The notes: generated by a model from the sequence alone, not told the origin. Shown: positions 8,823 through 17,924, counted from the first letter of the stretch. The stretch: 64,000 nt of DNA from Streptomyces sp. TBY4 (GCF_024213195.1 NZ_JANAVF010000004.1:62001-126000), one strand, 5' to 3'. Numbers and translations: made by a program.

Positions 8823-9230
8823 ATGGGTGTGACCGGTCCGATCCGTGTGGTGGTGGCCAAGCCGGGCCTCGACGGCCACGACCGAGGCGCCAAGGTGATC
8901 GCGCGGGCCCTGCGGGACGCGGGCATGGAGGTGATCTACACCGGCCTCCACCAGACCCCCGAACAGATCGTCGACACGGCGATCCAGGAGGACGCCGACG
9001 CGATCGGTCTCTCGATCCTGTCGGGCGCGCACAACACGCTGTTCGCGCGCGTGCTGGAGCTCCTTGCGGAGCGCGACGCGGAGGACATCAAGGTGTTCGG
9101 TGGCGGCATCATCCCGGAGGCGGACATCGCTCCGCTGAAGGAGAAGGGCGTGGCCGAGATCTTCACCCCGGGCGCGACCACCACGGCCATCGTCGACTGG
9201 GTCCGCGCCCACGTCCGCCAGCCGGCGTAG
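8823..9230 (+). CDS. icmB: Cobalamin-binding small subunit of an acyl-CoA mutase (IcmB type)
   Basis: This 135-residue stand-alone B12-binding domain belongs to isobutyryl-/methylmalonyl-type mutases. The DxHxxG motif is at residues 17-22 (DGHDRG), with His19 as the lower axial cobalt ligand; the later GG(G) loop (VFGGGIIP) and FTPGATT are also present. The length matches IcmB of Streptomyces. GGGAGG lies 6 nt before the ATG. Such subunits pair with a large TIM-barrel subunit to interconvert isobutyryl-CoA and n-butyryl-CoA. No large subunit is adjacent; one large subunit lies about 53 kb away at 61873, but its residues suggest another substrate. Confidence 0.88.
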   Translation: MGVTGPIRVVVAKPGLDGHDRGAKVIARALRDAGMEVIYTGLHQTPEQIVDTAIQEDADAIGLSILSGAHNTLFARVLELLAERDAEDIKVFGGGIIPEADIAPLKEKGVAEIFTPGATTTAIVDWVRAHVRQPA

Positions 9231-9662
9231 CCCGTACCGGGGCCGAGGGCACCTCCGGCCGCTCCGCCGCGCGCGGGCACCGCTACCGCGGCCCGGCCCC
9301 CGCACCCCTGCGCCTCAAACGCCGGCGGGGCTGGGCGTGCCCTGAGGTCCGCCTGCCCGCGCGGCCGCCGCTGCGCTGTGCCCTTCCGGGCGCCGCCCGG
9401 ACCAGCTCCTCAAACGCCGGAGGAGCTGGATCCGGGCCGGCCTCGGCCTGCGCGTGAACGTCGGTGGGGCTGGGGCATCCAGCCGTCCGGCGTTTGAGGA
9501 CCGGGGTCTGGGGCGGAGCCCCAGGGGGTTCGGGCGGGGCCCGGTAGCCCCTCCCAGCCCGTCCGGCGTTTGAGGACCGGGTCAGGGTGGGGCCCTGGGA
9601 ACGGTGGAAGGGTGGGTCGGGGACTTTGCCCCGCAGGGCTGCGCCCCCCGGCGCGCCGGCTG
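9231..9662. other. Repeat-rich intergenic gap (432 bp)
   Basis: There is no credible gene between icmB and the DUF5691 gene. The stretch is packed with copies of a palindromic Streptomyces-type intergenic repeat in both orientations (see 9313-9580). These may act as transcription stops for the two genes that converge here. Confidence 0.6.
9313..9580. repeat. Four copies of an intergenic palindromic repeat
   Basis: The core CCTCAAACGCCGG occurs at 9313 and 9408 on the plus strand. Its reverse complement CCGGCGTTTGAGG occurs at about 9487-9499 and 9562-9574. Cores are flanked by CTGG or CCAG, and the third copy is followed by GGGGCGGAGCCCC. Facing copies can pair into long hairpins. The same element recurs at 37264-37335, at 42732-42857 and, without the core, at 48037-48088. 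Confidence 0.8.
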
Positions 9663-11249
9663 TCAGGGCGGTGGGGTCAGTTCTGCGTGCAAGGCTGCTC
9701 GCAGGCGCAGGGTGGCGAGCAGTCGCTGGAAGGCCTCCGACCAGTACGCCGCCGCACCTCCCTCCTCCACCGGCTCCTCCACCAGCACCTCGAGCCGCCC
9801 CGCCTCCGCAGGATCAAGGCACCGCTCCGCCAACCCCATCACCCCGCTGAAGCTCCACGGGTAGCCCCCCGCCTCCCGCGCGGAGTCCAGCGCCTCGATC
9901 ACCGCTCCCCCCAGCGCCCCCGCCCACGGCACCACGCACACCCCGAGCAGCTGGAACGCCTCCGACAGCCCGTGTGCTCGTATGAACTCCGCGACCCACG
10001 CCGCCCGTTCCTCCTCCCCGAGGGTGGACAGGAGCTTCGCCCGCTCCGCCAGCGACGCCGTCGCCGGGCCCGCCGCGGGCGACGCGGACGCAGAGCCGAG
10101 CAGGGCCTGAGACCACGCGGGGTCGCCCTGCCGGACCGCGGCCCGGCACCAGGCCGCGTGCAGTTCCTCCGCCCAGCCCTCGGCCACCGGCAGGGCCACG
10201 ATCTCCGCCGGGCCGAGCCCCCCGAACCGGTCCCGCCAGCACGACAGCGGCGCGGACTCCACCAGCTGCCCCAGCCACCAGGCCCGCTCCCCGCGACCGG
10301 CCGGCGGCCGTTTCACCACGCCGTCGCGGAGCATCCCCGCGTCGCACTCGGCCGGCGGAGTCACCCCCTCAGGGCCGACGCAGGCGAGCGCCCGCTCGGC
10401 CATCCGTGCGGCCAGCGCCGAGGTCGGCAGCGCCGACAGCAGCTCGGCGGCGGTCGCCCGGACATTGCGGCTGCGGTCGCCCAGCGCCGCTTCCAGGAAG
10501 GGTTCGTCGCCCGCGGACAGCCCCACCCGCAGGGAGTCGAGGAACATCAGCCGGTCCTCGGCCCGCTCGGTGCTCCAGGTGGTCTCCAGCAGCCGCGGTC
10601 CGGCGGCCGCCTCGTGGGCCCGTACGAGGCCGAGCAGCGCGACCCGCTCCGCGAACAGCCCCTCCTGCCACAGCCGTTCCACCGCCACGGAGTCCTCCGC
10701 GTCGGGCAGTTCGCCGGCGCCCCCGGATCCCCCGCGCAGTGCGAACCGCCAGTCCGGATTGAGCCGGGCGAGCCACAGTCCGCGCGGCCCGGCCAGGGCC
10801 AGCGCCTGCGGCCGGAGGTCGGTGCGGGCCCGCGCGACGTCCAGCAGCGCGGGTACGAGCGAGGCCGGGGCCCGGTAGCCGTGCCGGCCGGCGGCGGCCA
10901 GCCACTGCGGCAGCAGCTCCGTCAGGTCCGGGGCGGCCCCCCGCCGCCCGCTGCCGCTGCCGGCACCGGCCCGGCCGGCCAGCAGCTGCGCGAGCCGCCG
11001 CCGGGCCGGCTCCGGCGGTTCCGGGCGCGGGTCGCGCGGCGCGGGCTCGGGCCGGGGCCCCGCCTCGGCGGGTCTCAGCCCGGCCCGGCGCCGTACCGTC
11101 TGCAGGGCCGCTGCCCCGAGCAGGGCCTCGGGACTGCCCCGGCGCCGCTCGGTACCCAGCAGCGCGGCGGCGACGAGGTCGTCCCAGCTCCCGTCCCCGT
11201 GGGCCGTGGCCGTGGCCGTGTTCGGCGCTGTGTTCGTCGTCGTGGTCAC
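9663..11249 (-). CDS. DUF5691 family protein (HEAT-like repeats)
   Basis: The 528-residue soluble protein has no catalytic motif that I can see. Its N-terminal part carries WDDLVAAALLGTERR, typical of DUF5691. The middle contains helical repeats of HEAT style, for example LGDRSRNVRATAAELL, so it is probably a scaffold. I start it at GTG 11249 behind GGGAGGGG; an upstream in-frame ATG would add 35 residues without a ribosome site. It follows the SWIM-protein gene on the same strand after 195 bp. Together they form the left arm of a divergent island whose right arm encodes a MoxR-type ATPase, DUF5682 and a VWA protein. Confidence 0.8.
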   Translation of the reverse strand: MTTTTNTAPNTATATAHGDGSWDDLVAAALLGTERRRGSPEALLGAAALQTVRRRAGLRPAEAGPRPEPAPRDPRPEPPEPARRRLAQLLAGRAGAGSGSGRRGAAPDLTELLPQWLAAAGRHGYRAPASLVPALLDVARARTDLRPQALALAGPRGLWLARLNPDWRFALRGGSGGAGELPDAEDSVAVERLWQEGLFAERVALLGLVRAHEAAAGPRLLETTWSTERAEDRLMFLDSLRVGLSAGDEPFLEAALGDRSRNVRATAAELLSALPTSALAARMAERALACVGPEGVTPPAECDAGMLRDGVVKRPPAGRGERAWWLGQLVESAPLSCWRDRFGGLGPAEIVALPVAEGWAEELHAAWCRAAVRQGDPAWSQALLGSASASPAAGPATASLAERAKLLSTLGEEERAAWVAEFIRAHGLSEAFQLLGVCVVPWAGALGGAVIEALDSAREAGGYPWSFSGVMGLAERCLDPAEAGRLEVLVEEPVEEGGAAAYWSEAFQRLLATLRLRAALHAELTPPP

Positions 11250-11444
11250 CGGATCCCCTCCCTTTCCTTCGTGTGCCGTGCCCTGCTCCGGTCCCGCCCC
11301 CTCCGCGGGACCGGAGCAGCTCGATCGAACTGCGGCCTCTGACTGCGACCTCAACTGGCGTGGTTGTCGTCCACGAAAGCCCCCCGGCTCACTCGTTCCG
11401 AATGCGTCGGCGCCCCCGCGCCGCCGCTCTCCCCCTGCGCCCGC

Positions 11445-12866
11445 TCAGCCCAGCACCACCGGCTCCGAGGAGTCCGGCTGCCAGGCCGTCAGCGGGGTGA
11501 ATCCGCGGTGTCCGCATTCGCCGAACACCGTCAGCGGGCCGCCGCCCGAGAGCGCGGCCAGCTGCCACAGCCCGGAACCGGGCCGGCTCCCGGCCCCGGT
11601 CAGGGGCACGGGCAGGGCGGACGTCCCCTCCGCGTCCGCCAATTGCCAGGCCTCCGCGGCCTCTTGTCCTCCCTTTCCCCCGTGTCTTCCTCCGTGTCCT
11701 CCTCCCGGTATCGGCACCACCGGGCCGAGCACCACCGGCCAGGACTCCAGCCAGGGGTCCTCGCGCAGTGCCGCGCCGTACGCCTCCAGTGCCGCTCCCG
11801 TGCTCACGCCGGTGGGCGCGGCCGGGCACGGCGCGGGCGGGGCGAACCCCTCCCCGAGATCCGCCCGCAGCCCCGCCGAGCCGGGCCGGAAGCGGGCTTC
11901 CGCCTCCAGCACCAGTCCGACGGGCAGGGCCAGCCCCGGCGGTCGCCCGGGCGGGCCGAAGTCCAGGACCAGGGCCGGCCGGCCGCCCGTCAGCCCGCGC
12001 AGCCATGTCCGGCGGGTGATGAGACGGCCGTCCGGAGACGCCGTGTCGTACTGGGCCAGCACGAGCCAGCGGTCCCGTACGGCCTCGCCCTCCGTCCGGG
12101 GCTGCAGTCCCAGACGGCTGCGGACCGTCGCGGCCAGCGGCTCCGGCAGTCCGGAAACCCCCAGCCAGGCCCGGTCCAGCAGGTGCAGCAGCGCGGCCTC
12201 CTCCAGCATCCGGGCGGGCCAGCCGGTGCCGCAACTGGGTATCGTCCCCAACTCCCTTACCCGTGCGGCCAGTCCGGGAGCCTGGGCGTCGACCATCCGG
12301 GCGGCGGTCTCCTCCCAGGCCGCGTATCCCGCGCGCTCCTGACCTGCGAGGCCGTCGCGCACCAGGTCCGCCAGCCGCTGTTCCAGCTCGGTGACGCCCG
12401 CGCTGATCCGTGCCGCCCGCCGCTCGGCCCGCTTGCGGGCCGCCTCCGCGTCGGCCGGCACGGCCCGGCCGGGCCCCCCGGCGGCGGGCCGTGCGGCCTT
12501 CTCCGCCCGCGCCGTGAGCCACTCGGCGGCCCAGTCCGGAGCCTCGGCCTGATCGCCGGCCGGGGTGCCGGCCGGGGTGCCGAGCCCCTCCGCGGCCCGG
12601 AGCAGCAGCAGGCCCAGCGCGTGCTTGCACGGGAACTTCCGGCTCGGGCAGGAGCACTTGTAGGCGGGCCCGGACAGATCGACGACCGTCCGGTACGGCT
12701 TGCTGCCGCTGCCCTTGCACAACCCCCACACCGCACCGGAAGCGGAACCTCCGGTCTGTGACCACGGCCCCGCACCGCCGAGTCTGGCCCCCGCCTTGCG
12801 TGAGGCGTCGTCAGGAGCCAGAGCCAGTACCTGTTCCGCTGTCCAGCGGACCCCCTGCTCAGTCAT
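11445..12866 (-). CDS. SWIM zinc-finger protein
   Basis: The 473-residue protein has a SWIM zinc-binding motif, CxC followed by CxH, in YKCSCPSRKFPCKHALGL near residues 85-102. The motif lies in an N-terminal domain (GVRWTAEQVLALAPDDAS). The rest is Ala/Arg-rich and helical. SWIM domains bind DNA or proteins. The ATG at 12866 lies 134 bp from the divergent AAA+ gene, so the two probably share a control region. In E. coli the SWIM protein YehQ is encoded beside a MoxR ATPase, a large DUF protein and a VWA protein; the same partners are present here. Confidence 0.85.
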   Translation of the reverse strand: MTEQGVRWTAEQVLALAPDDASRKAGARLGGAGPWSQTGGSASGAVWGLCKGSGSKPYRTVVDLSGPAYKCSCPSRKFPCKHALGLLLLRAAEGLGTPAGTPAGDQAEAPDWAAEWLTARAEKAARPAAGGPGRAVPADAEAARKRAERRAARISAGVTELEQRLADLVRDGLAGQERAGYAAWEETAARMVDAQAPGLAARVRELGTIPSCGTGWPARMLEEAALLHLLDRAWLGVSGLPEPLAATVRSRLGLQPRTEGEAVRDRWLVLAQYDTASPDGRLITRRTWLRGLTGGRPALVLDFGPPGRPPGLALPVGLVLEAEARFRPGSAGLRADLGEGFAPPAPCPAAPTGVSTGAALEAYGAALREDPWLESWPVVLGPVVPIPGGGHGGRHGGKGGQEAAEAWQLADAEGTSALPVPLTGAGSRPGSGLWQLAALSGGGPLTVFGECGHRGFTPLTAWQPDSSEPVVLG

Positions 12867-13000
12867 GTGTTCCACCGTAGAGACCCCCACTGACAATCGC
12901 CCTGACCTGCAACAACACATCTCCCGGGGGCTGTTGTCAGTGGTCGGGTGCATCGTGGTTCCAGCAGTCGGGAGCGGCTGCGGAGCATTGGAGGGGGACC
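12867..13000. promoter_or_regulatory. Shared divergent control region of the Yeh-like island
   Basis: The 134 bp between the SWIM and AAA+ start codons must hold promoters for both arms. An AT-richer part with CTGACAATC and TTGTCAGTGG half-sites (about 12889-12943) includes an inverted pair, CTGACAA and TTGTCAG, spaced about 40 bp apart. This could be an operator or the two -35 regions (TTGTCA read in each direction). This is inference from base composition and symmetry only. Confidence 0.4.
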
Positions 13001-14107
13001 ATGGCCACGACCGGGAACGAGACCACCGCAGAGGCGCTGCGACCGCACGCCGAAGACGCCTTCGCACACGAACTGAAAGCCCTGGCGGCCGCCGACGACC
13101 GGCCCCGCCCGGCCCGCTGGAAACTCTCCCCGTGGGCCGTGGCCACGTACCTGCAGGGCGGCACCCTCGAAGACGGCACCGTCATCACGCCCAAGTACGT
13201 CGGCCCGCGCCGGATCGTCGAAGTCGCCGTCACCACCCTCGCCACCGACCGCGCGCTGCTGCTCCTCGGCGTGCCCGGCACCGCCAAGACCTGGGTGTCC
13301 GAGCACCTGGCCGCGGCCGTCAGCGGAGACTCCACCCTCCTCGTCCAGGGCACCGCCGGCACCCCGGAGGAGGCCATCCGGTACGGCTGGAACTACGCCC
13401 GCCTCCTCGCCCACGGACCGAGCCGCGAAGCGCTCGTACCGAGCCCGGTCATGCGGGCCATGGCCGAGGGCATGACGGCCCGCGTCGAGGAGCTCACGCG
13501 GATCCCCGCGGACGTCCAGGACACCCTGATCACCGTCCTGTCCGAGAAGACGCTCCCGATACCGGAGCTCGGCCAGGAGGTGCAGGCCGTCCGCGGCTTC
13601 AACCTCATCGCCACCGCCAACGACCGCGACCGCGGGGTCAACGAGCTCTCCAGCGCACTGCGCAGGCGCTTCAACACCGTGGTCCTGCCGCTGCCCGCCA
13701 CCGCCGACGCCGAGGTCGACATCGTCGCCCGCCGCGTCGACCAGATGGGCCGCGCCCTGGACCTGCCCGCGGCCCCGGAGGGCCTGGAGGAGATCCGCCG
13801 CGTGGTCACCGTCTTCCGCGAGCTGCGCGGCGGAGTCACCGACGACGGGCGTACGAAGATCAAGTCGCCCAGCAGCACCCTGTCCACGGCCGAGGCCATC
13901 TCGGTGGTCACGGGCGGCCTCGCCCTGGCCGCCCACTTCGGGGACGGCGTCCTGCGCCCCTCGGACGTGGCCGCGGGGATCCTCGGGGCCGTCGTCCGGG
14001 ACCCGGCGGCCGACCAGGTCGTCTGGCAGGAGTACCTGGAGGCCGTGGTCCGCGAGCGGGACGGCTGGAAGGACTTCTACCGGGCCTGCCGGGAGGTGAC
14101 GGCATGA
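13001..14107 (+). CDS. MoxR-type AAA+ ATPase (YehL-like)
   Basis: The 368-residue ATPase has Walker A at residues 90-97 (GVPGTAKT) and a sensor-1 region FNLIATANDRDRG. An arginine-rich SALRRRF segment fits the arginine finger. The Walker B acid pair appears as VEELTR rather than the usual DE. MoxR ATPases remodel partner proteins, usually with a VWA-domain protein. Its stop overlaps the next start (ATGA at 14104-14107), so it is translationally coupled to the DUF5682 gene, with the VWA gene third. The order AAA-DUF5682-VWA matches E. coli yehL-yehM-yehP from memory. A similar ATPase lies beside purH in M. tuberculosis. Confidence 0.92.
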   Translation: MATTGNETTAEALRPHAEDAFAHELKALAAADDRPRPARWKLSPWAVATYLQGGTLEDGTVITPKYVGPRRIVEVAVTTLATDRALLLLGVPGTAKTWVSEHLAAAVSGDSTLLVQGTAGTPEEAIRYGWNYARLLAHGPSREALVPSPVMRAMAEGMTARVEELTRIPADVQDTLITVLSEKTLPIPELGQEVQAVRGFNLIATANDRDRGVNELSSALRRRFNTVVLPLPATADAEVDIVARRVDQMGRALDLPAAPEGLEEIRRVVTVFRELRGGVTDDGRTKIKSPSSTLSTAEAISVVTGGLALAAHFGDGVLRPSDVAAGILGAVVRDPAADQVVWQEYLEAVVRERDGWKDFYRACREVTA

Positions 14108-16413
14108 GCCCGGGGACGGCACGGCGGACCGGGACCCCTGGCACCGCGGGTCCGCTGCTGCTGGGCGTACGGCACCACGGGCCCGGCTCGGCCCGCGCGG
14201 TGCGGGCCGCCCTGGACGCGGCGCTGCCGGCGGCGGTGCTGATCGAGGGACCGCCGGAGGGGGACGCCCTGCTCCCGCTGGCCGCGGACCCGGGGATGCG
14301 GCCGCCCGTCGCCCTGCTGGCCCATGCGGCCGACGACCCCGGCCGGGCCGCGTTCTGGCCGCTGGCCGGGTTCTCCCCGGAATGGGCCGCCATCCGGTGG
14401 GCGCAGGAGCGGGAGGTGCCGGTCCGGTTCATCGACCTCCCGGCCGCGCACTCGCTGGCCGTGCCGGAGGACGGGGAGGAGGCGGCGGACGGCGAGGGGG
14501 CGGGGCACGGACCCGGGTCCGTACGGCTGGACCCGCTGGCCGTGCTCGCCGGGACCGCCGGGTACGAGGACCCCGAGCGCTGGTGGGAGGACGTGGTCGA
14601 GCACCGAGGCGGGTGCGGACCGGCGGCCGACCCGCTGGGCGTGTTCGAGGCGCTCGGGGAGGCCATGGGCGCCCTGCGCGAGGAGTACGGGGCCGGCGGC
14701 CACCACCGGGACCTGGTGCGCGAGGCGTACATGCGGCAGCGGATGCGGGCCGCGCGCCGGGAGTTCGGCGACGCCTACGCGGTGGTCTGCGGGGCCTGGC
14801 ACGTCCCGGCCCTGCGGGCGAGGACCACCGCGGCGGCGGACAAGGCGCTCCTCGCCGGACTGCCCAAGGTCAAGGTGGAGACCACCTGGGTGCCCTGGAC
14901 CCACCGGCGCCTCGCCCGGGCCGGAGGCTACGGCGCGGGCATCACCTCGCCCGGCTGGTACGCACACCTCTTCGCGGCCCCGGACCGGCCGGTCGAGCGC
15001 TGGCTGACCAAGGTCGCGGGCCTGCTCCGCGACGAGGACCGGCACGTGTCCCCGGCCCACGTCATCGAAACGGTCCGGCTCGCCGACACCCTCGCCGCGA
15101 TGCGGGGCCGGCCGGTGCCCGGGCTGACGGAAACCCTGGAAGCCGTCCGGGCCGTGATGTGCGACGGCTCCGACATACCGCTCGCGCTGATCGAGGACCG
15201 GCTCGTCGTGGGGGACGTGCTCGGCGAAGTCCCCGATGCGGCGCCCGTCGTACCGCTCCAGCGCGACCTGACCCGGCAGCAGCGCTCGCTGCGCCTCAGA
15301 CCCGAGGCCCAGGACCGGGAGCTGGAGCTCGACCTGCGCAAGGACACCGACGCGGCCAAGTCCCTGCTCCTGCACCGGCTGAGGCTCCTCGGCATCGACT
15401 GGGGGCTCCCGACGGCCTCCCGAGGGAGCACCGGCACCTTCCGCGAGACCTGGCGGCTGCGCTGGGAACCGGAACTCGCGGTACGGGTCGCCGAGGCCGG
15501 CATCTGGGGGACCACCGTCCCCGGGGCGGCCACCGCCAAGGCCGAGGCCGACGCGGCCGCTGCTGCGGAGCTGGGAGAAGTCACCGCCCTGGCCGAGCGG
15601 TGCCTGCTGGCCGGGCTCTCCGAGGCCCTGCCGGCCGTCCTGCGGGCCCTCGCCGACCGGGCCGCACTGGACACCGATGTGGCGGGCCTGGCCGAGGCAC
15701 TGCCCGCGCTGGCCCGTTCGCTGCGGTACGGGGACGTACGCGGCACCGACGCGGCGGCGCTCGGGACGGTGGCGGCGGGGCTCGCCGAGCGGATATGCGT
15801 GGCGCTGCCGCCCGCCTGCGCGGCGGGACTGGACGCCGACGCGGCGGAGGAACTGCGGGGGCACGTGGACGGCGTGCACGGCGCGATCGGGCTGCTCGAT
15901 GCGGAGGGGCTCCGGGAGCGGTGGTCGGCGGTGCTGCGGACGCTGGCCGGGCGGGACACCGTCCCCGGGCTCCTCCGCGGACGGGCGGCGCGGCTGCTGC
16001 TCGACGACGGGCGGCTGGAGCCCGGGGAGACCGCGCGGCTGATGGGGCTCTCGCTTTCACCGGCGAGCGCGCCGGCCGACGCGGCGGGCTGGATCGAGGG
16101 GTTCGCGGGCGGGGCCTCGGGCGGCGGGACGCTGCTGGTGCACGACGAGCGGCTGCTCGGGCTGATCGACGGGTGGCTGGTGTCGGTGCCGGAGCGGGCC
16201 TTTGTGGATGTGCTGCCGCTCCTGCGGAGGACCTTCGGTGGGTACGAGGCGGGGGTGCGGCGGGCGCTGGGGGAGCTGGTGCGGCGGGGGCCGGGCGGGG
16301 CGGGGGCCGCGGTGGCGGCTGCGCCGGGCGGCTTTGGTCCGGAGCTGGACCCCGTCCGGGCGGATGCGGTGGTTCCGCTGGTGCGGCTGCTGTTGGCGGG
16401 GGCGCCGGCCTGA
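14104..16413 (+). CDS. DUF5682 family protein (YehM-like)
   Basis: This large soluble protein has 769 residues. The N-terminal domain starts LLGVRHHGPGSAR near residue 20, followed by VLIEGPPEGD near 44 and later VVCGAWHVPAL near 228. The spaced pattern of GxxHH, an acidic E in IEGPP and a second G-x-x-H resembles the metal-site layout of the TIKI/TraB, ChaN and EreA-like superfamily, so an enzymatic role is possible (inference). The C-terminal half is helical and Ala/Leu-rich. It overlaps the AAA+ gene by 4 bp and precedes the VWA gene by 98 bp. Function is unknown. Confidence 0.85.
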   Translation: MSPGTARRTGTPGTAGPLLLGVRHHGPGSARAVRAALDAALPAAVLIEGPPEGDALLPLAADPGMRPPVALLAHAADDPGRAAFWPLAGFSPEWAAIRWAQEREVPVRFIDLPAAHSLAVPEDGEEAADGEGAGHGPGSVRLDPLAVLAGTAGYEDPERWWEDVVEHRGGCGPAADPLGVFEALGEAMGALREEYGAGGHHRDLVREAYMRQRMRAARREFGDAYAVVCGAWHVPALRARTTAAADKALLAGLPKVKVETTWVPWTHRRLARAGGYGAGITSPGWYAHLFAAPDRPVERWLTKVAGLLRDEDRHVSPAHVIETVRLADTLAAMRGRPVPGLTETLEAVRAVMCDGSDIPLALIEDRLVVGDVLGEVPDAAPVVPLQRDLTRQQRSLRLRPEAQDRELELDLRKDTDAAKSLLLHRLRLLGIDWGLPTASRGSTGTFRETWRLRWEPELAVRVAEAGIWGTTVPGAATAKAEADAAAAAELGEVTALAERCLLAGLSEALPAVLRALADRAALDTDVAGLAEALPALARSLRYGDVRGTDAAALGTVAAGLAERICVALPPACAAGLDADAAEELRGHVDGVHGAIGLLDAEGLRERWSAVLRTLAGRDTVPGLLRGRAARLLLDDGRLEPGETARLMGLSLSPASAPADAAGWIEGFAGGASGGGTLLVHDERLLGLIDGWLVSVPERAFVDVLPLLRRTFGGYEAGVRRALGELVRRGPGGAGAAVAAAPGGFGPELDPVRADAVVPLVRLLLAGAPA

Positions 16414-16511
16414 CCCGGGCCGGGGCCCGGCCCCGGGCCGCGCCCGAGCGGGGCAGCGGCATCGGGCCGCGCGGGGTGGTCGGTATGGCTTCGAGAGCGG
16501 GAGGCAAGCAG

Positions 16512-17663
16512 ATGGCTGGTGCGGGAGCGGACGGCGCAGAGCGGTTGCGGCGGTGGCGGATGGTGTTGGGCGGGGGAGAGGGGGAGGGGACCGGGGTGGC
16601 GTTGAGCGGGGCCGATGCGGGGATGGATGCCGCGCTCGGGGCGCTCTACGGGGCCGACGGCGGCAGCAAGCGGGCGGGGGAGAGGTCGGCCGGGCTCGGG
16701 GGGTCCGCGCCCAACGTGGCGCGGTGGCTCGGGGATGTGCGGACGTACTTTCCCGCCTCCGTCGTGCAGGTCATGCAGCGGGACGCGATCCAGCGGCTCG
16801 GGCTGGCCGCGCTGCTCCTGGAGCCCGAGATGCTGGAGGCGGTGGAGCCGGACGTGCACCTGGTCGGCACGCTGCTCTCCCTCAACAAGGCCATGCCCGA
16901 GACCACCCGGGAGACCGCCCGCGCCGTCGTCAGGAAGGTGGTGGAGGAACTGGAGAAGCGGCTCGGCAGCCGGACGCGGGCCACGCTGAACGGCGCGCTC
17001 GACCGGTCCGCCAGGATCAGCCGGCCGCGGCACGCGGACATCGACTGGGACCGGACCATCCGGGCGAACCTGAAGAACTACCTCCCGGAGTACCGGACCG
17101 TCGTTCCCGAGCGGCTGGTCGGCTACGGCCGCGCCGGTCGGGCGGTGAAGAAGGAGGTGGTGCTGTGCATCGACCAGTCGGGGTCCATGGCGGCCTCCGT
17201 CGTCTACGCCTCCGTCTTCGGGGCGGTGCTGGCCTCGATGCGTTCGATCGCGACCCGGCTGGTGGTCTTCGACACCGCCGTGGTGGATTTGACCGACCAG
17301 CTCGACGATCCCGTCGACGTGCTCTTCGGGACCCAGCTCGGTGGCGGTACGGACATCAACCGCGCGCTGGCCTACTGCCAGTCGAAGATCACCCGGCCCG
17401 CCGACACCGTCGTCGTCCTCATCAGTGATCTCTATGAGGGCGGGATACGCGACGAGATGCTGAAGCGGGTCGCGGCGATGAAGGCCGCGGGGGTGGAGTT
17501 CGTAACCCTGCTCGCGCTGTCCGACGAGGGCGCGCCCGCCTACGACCGGGACCATGCGGCCGCCCTCGCAGCGCTGGGCGCCCCGGCGTTCGCCTGCACT
17601 CCCGACCTGTTTCCGGAGGTGATGGCCGCGGCGCTGGAGAAGCGTCCCCTGCCCGTCCCGTGA
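16512..17663 (+). CDS. VWA-domain protein (YehP-like)
   Basis: The 383-residue protein ends in a von Willebrand factor A domain. The full MIDAS metal site is visible: DQSGS near residue 220, the Thr in GGGTDINRAL and the Asp in ISDLYEGG. The N-terminal half is helical. VWA proteins are the usual partners or substrates of MoxR ATPases, and this gene is third in that operon. I use ATG 16512 because GGGAGG lies 7 nt upstream; ATG 16485 in the same frame lacks such a site. The 98-bp gap from DUF5682 contains a short GGCCGGGGCC-rich stretch that could weaken read-through. Confidence 0.9.
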   Translation: MAGAGADGAERLRRWRMVLGGGEGEGTGVALSGADAGMDAALGALYGADGGSKRAGERSAGLGGSAPNVARWLGDVRTYFPASVVQVMQRDAIQRLGLAALLLEPEMLEAVEPDVHLVGTLLSLNKAMPETTRETARAVVRKVVEELEKRLGSRTRATLNGALDRSARISRPRHADIDWDRTIRANLKNYLPEYRTVVPERLVGYGRAGRAVKKEVVLCIDQSGSMAASVVYASVFGAVLASMRSIATRLVVFDTAVVDLTDQLDDPVDVLFGTQLGGGTDINRALAYCQSKITRPADTVVVLISDLYEGGIRDEMLKRVAAMKAAGVEFVTLLALSDEGAPAYDRDHAAALAALGAPAFACTPDLFPEVMAAALEKRPLPVP

Positions 17664-17716
17664 CGTCCGGTCCTCGGTGGATCGCACGAAGATGCAGTTC
17701 AACCGTGAGGCGATCT

Positions 17717-17730
17717 GTGACAGGTATCAC
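17717..17730 (+). promoter_or_regulatory. Candidate Crp-type operator upstream of sucC
   Basis: GTGACAGGTATCAC fits the pattern GTG-N8-CAC and differs by one base from the Streptomyces Crp consensus as I remember it (GTG-N6-GNCAC). It lies about 195 bp before the sucC start, in the 261-bp leader region. Support is by pattern only. Confidence 0.3.
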
Positions 17731-17924
17731 CGCTCAGGTGTGATCTGCGATTTAGGGACCTACGTCCCACGGGGATAACCTGCGGGACGGACATGCCGCG
17801 TCCACGGTCACCGTGTGCGCCTTCCTTGTGACAGCGCCGTCACGTTGCCCTCCGCGGCACGCCCACGCAGATAGCAGACAACCGCGAATCACTGCGAATC
17901 TTTGAAGACAAGGGACGGACGCGC

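Noticed and set aside
9231..9662. Small genes in the gap after icmB
   Set aside because: Open frames consist of the intergenic repeat read in different phases and have no ribosome sites.
9663..17663. Horizontally acquired island
   Set aside because: Base composition and codon use match the neighbours, there are no mobility genes, and related genes lie in the same region in other actinobacteria, so it looks like core chromosome.
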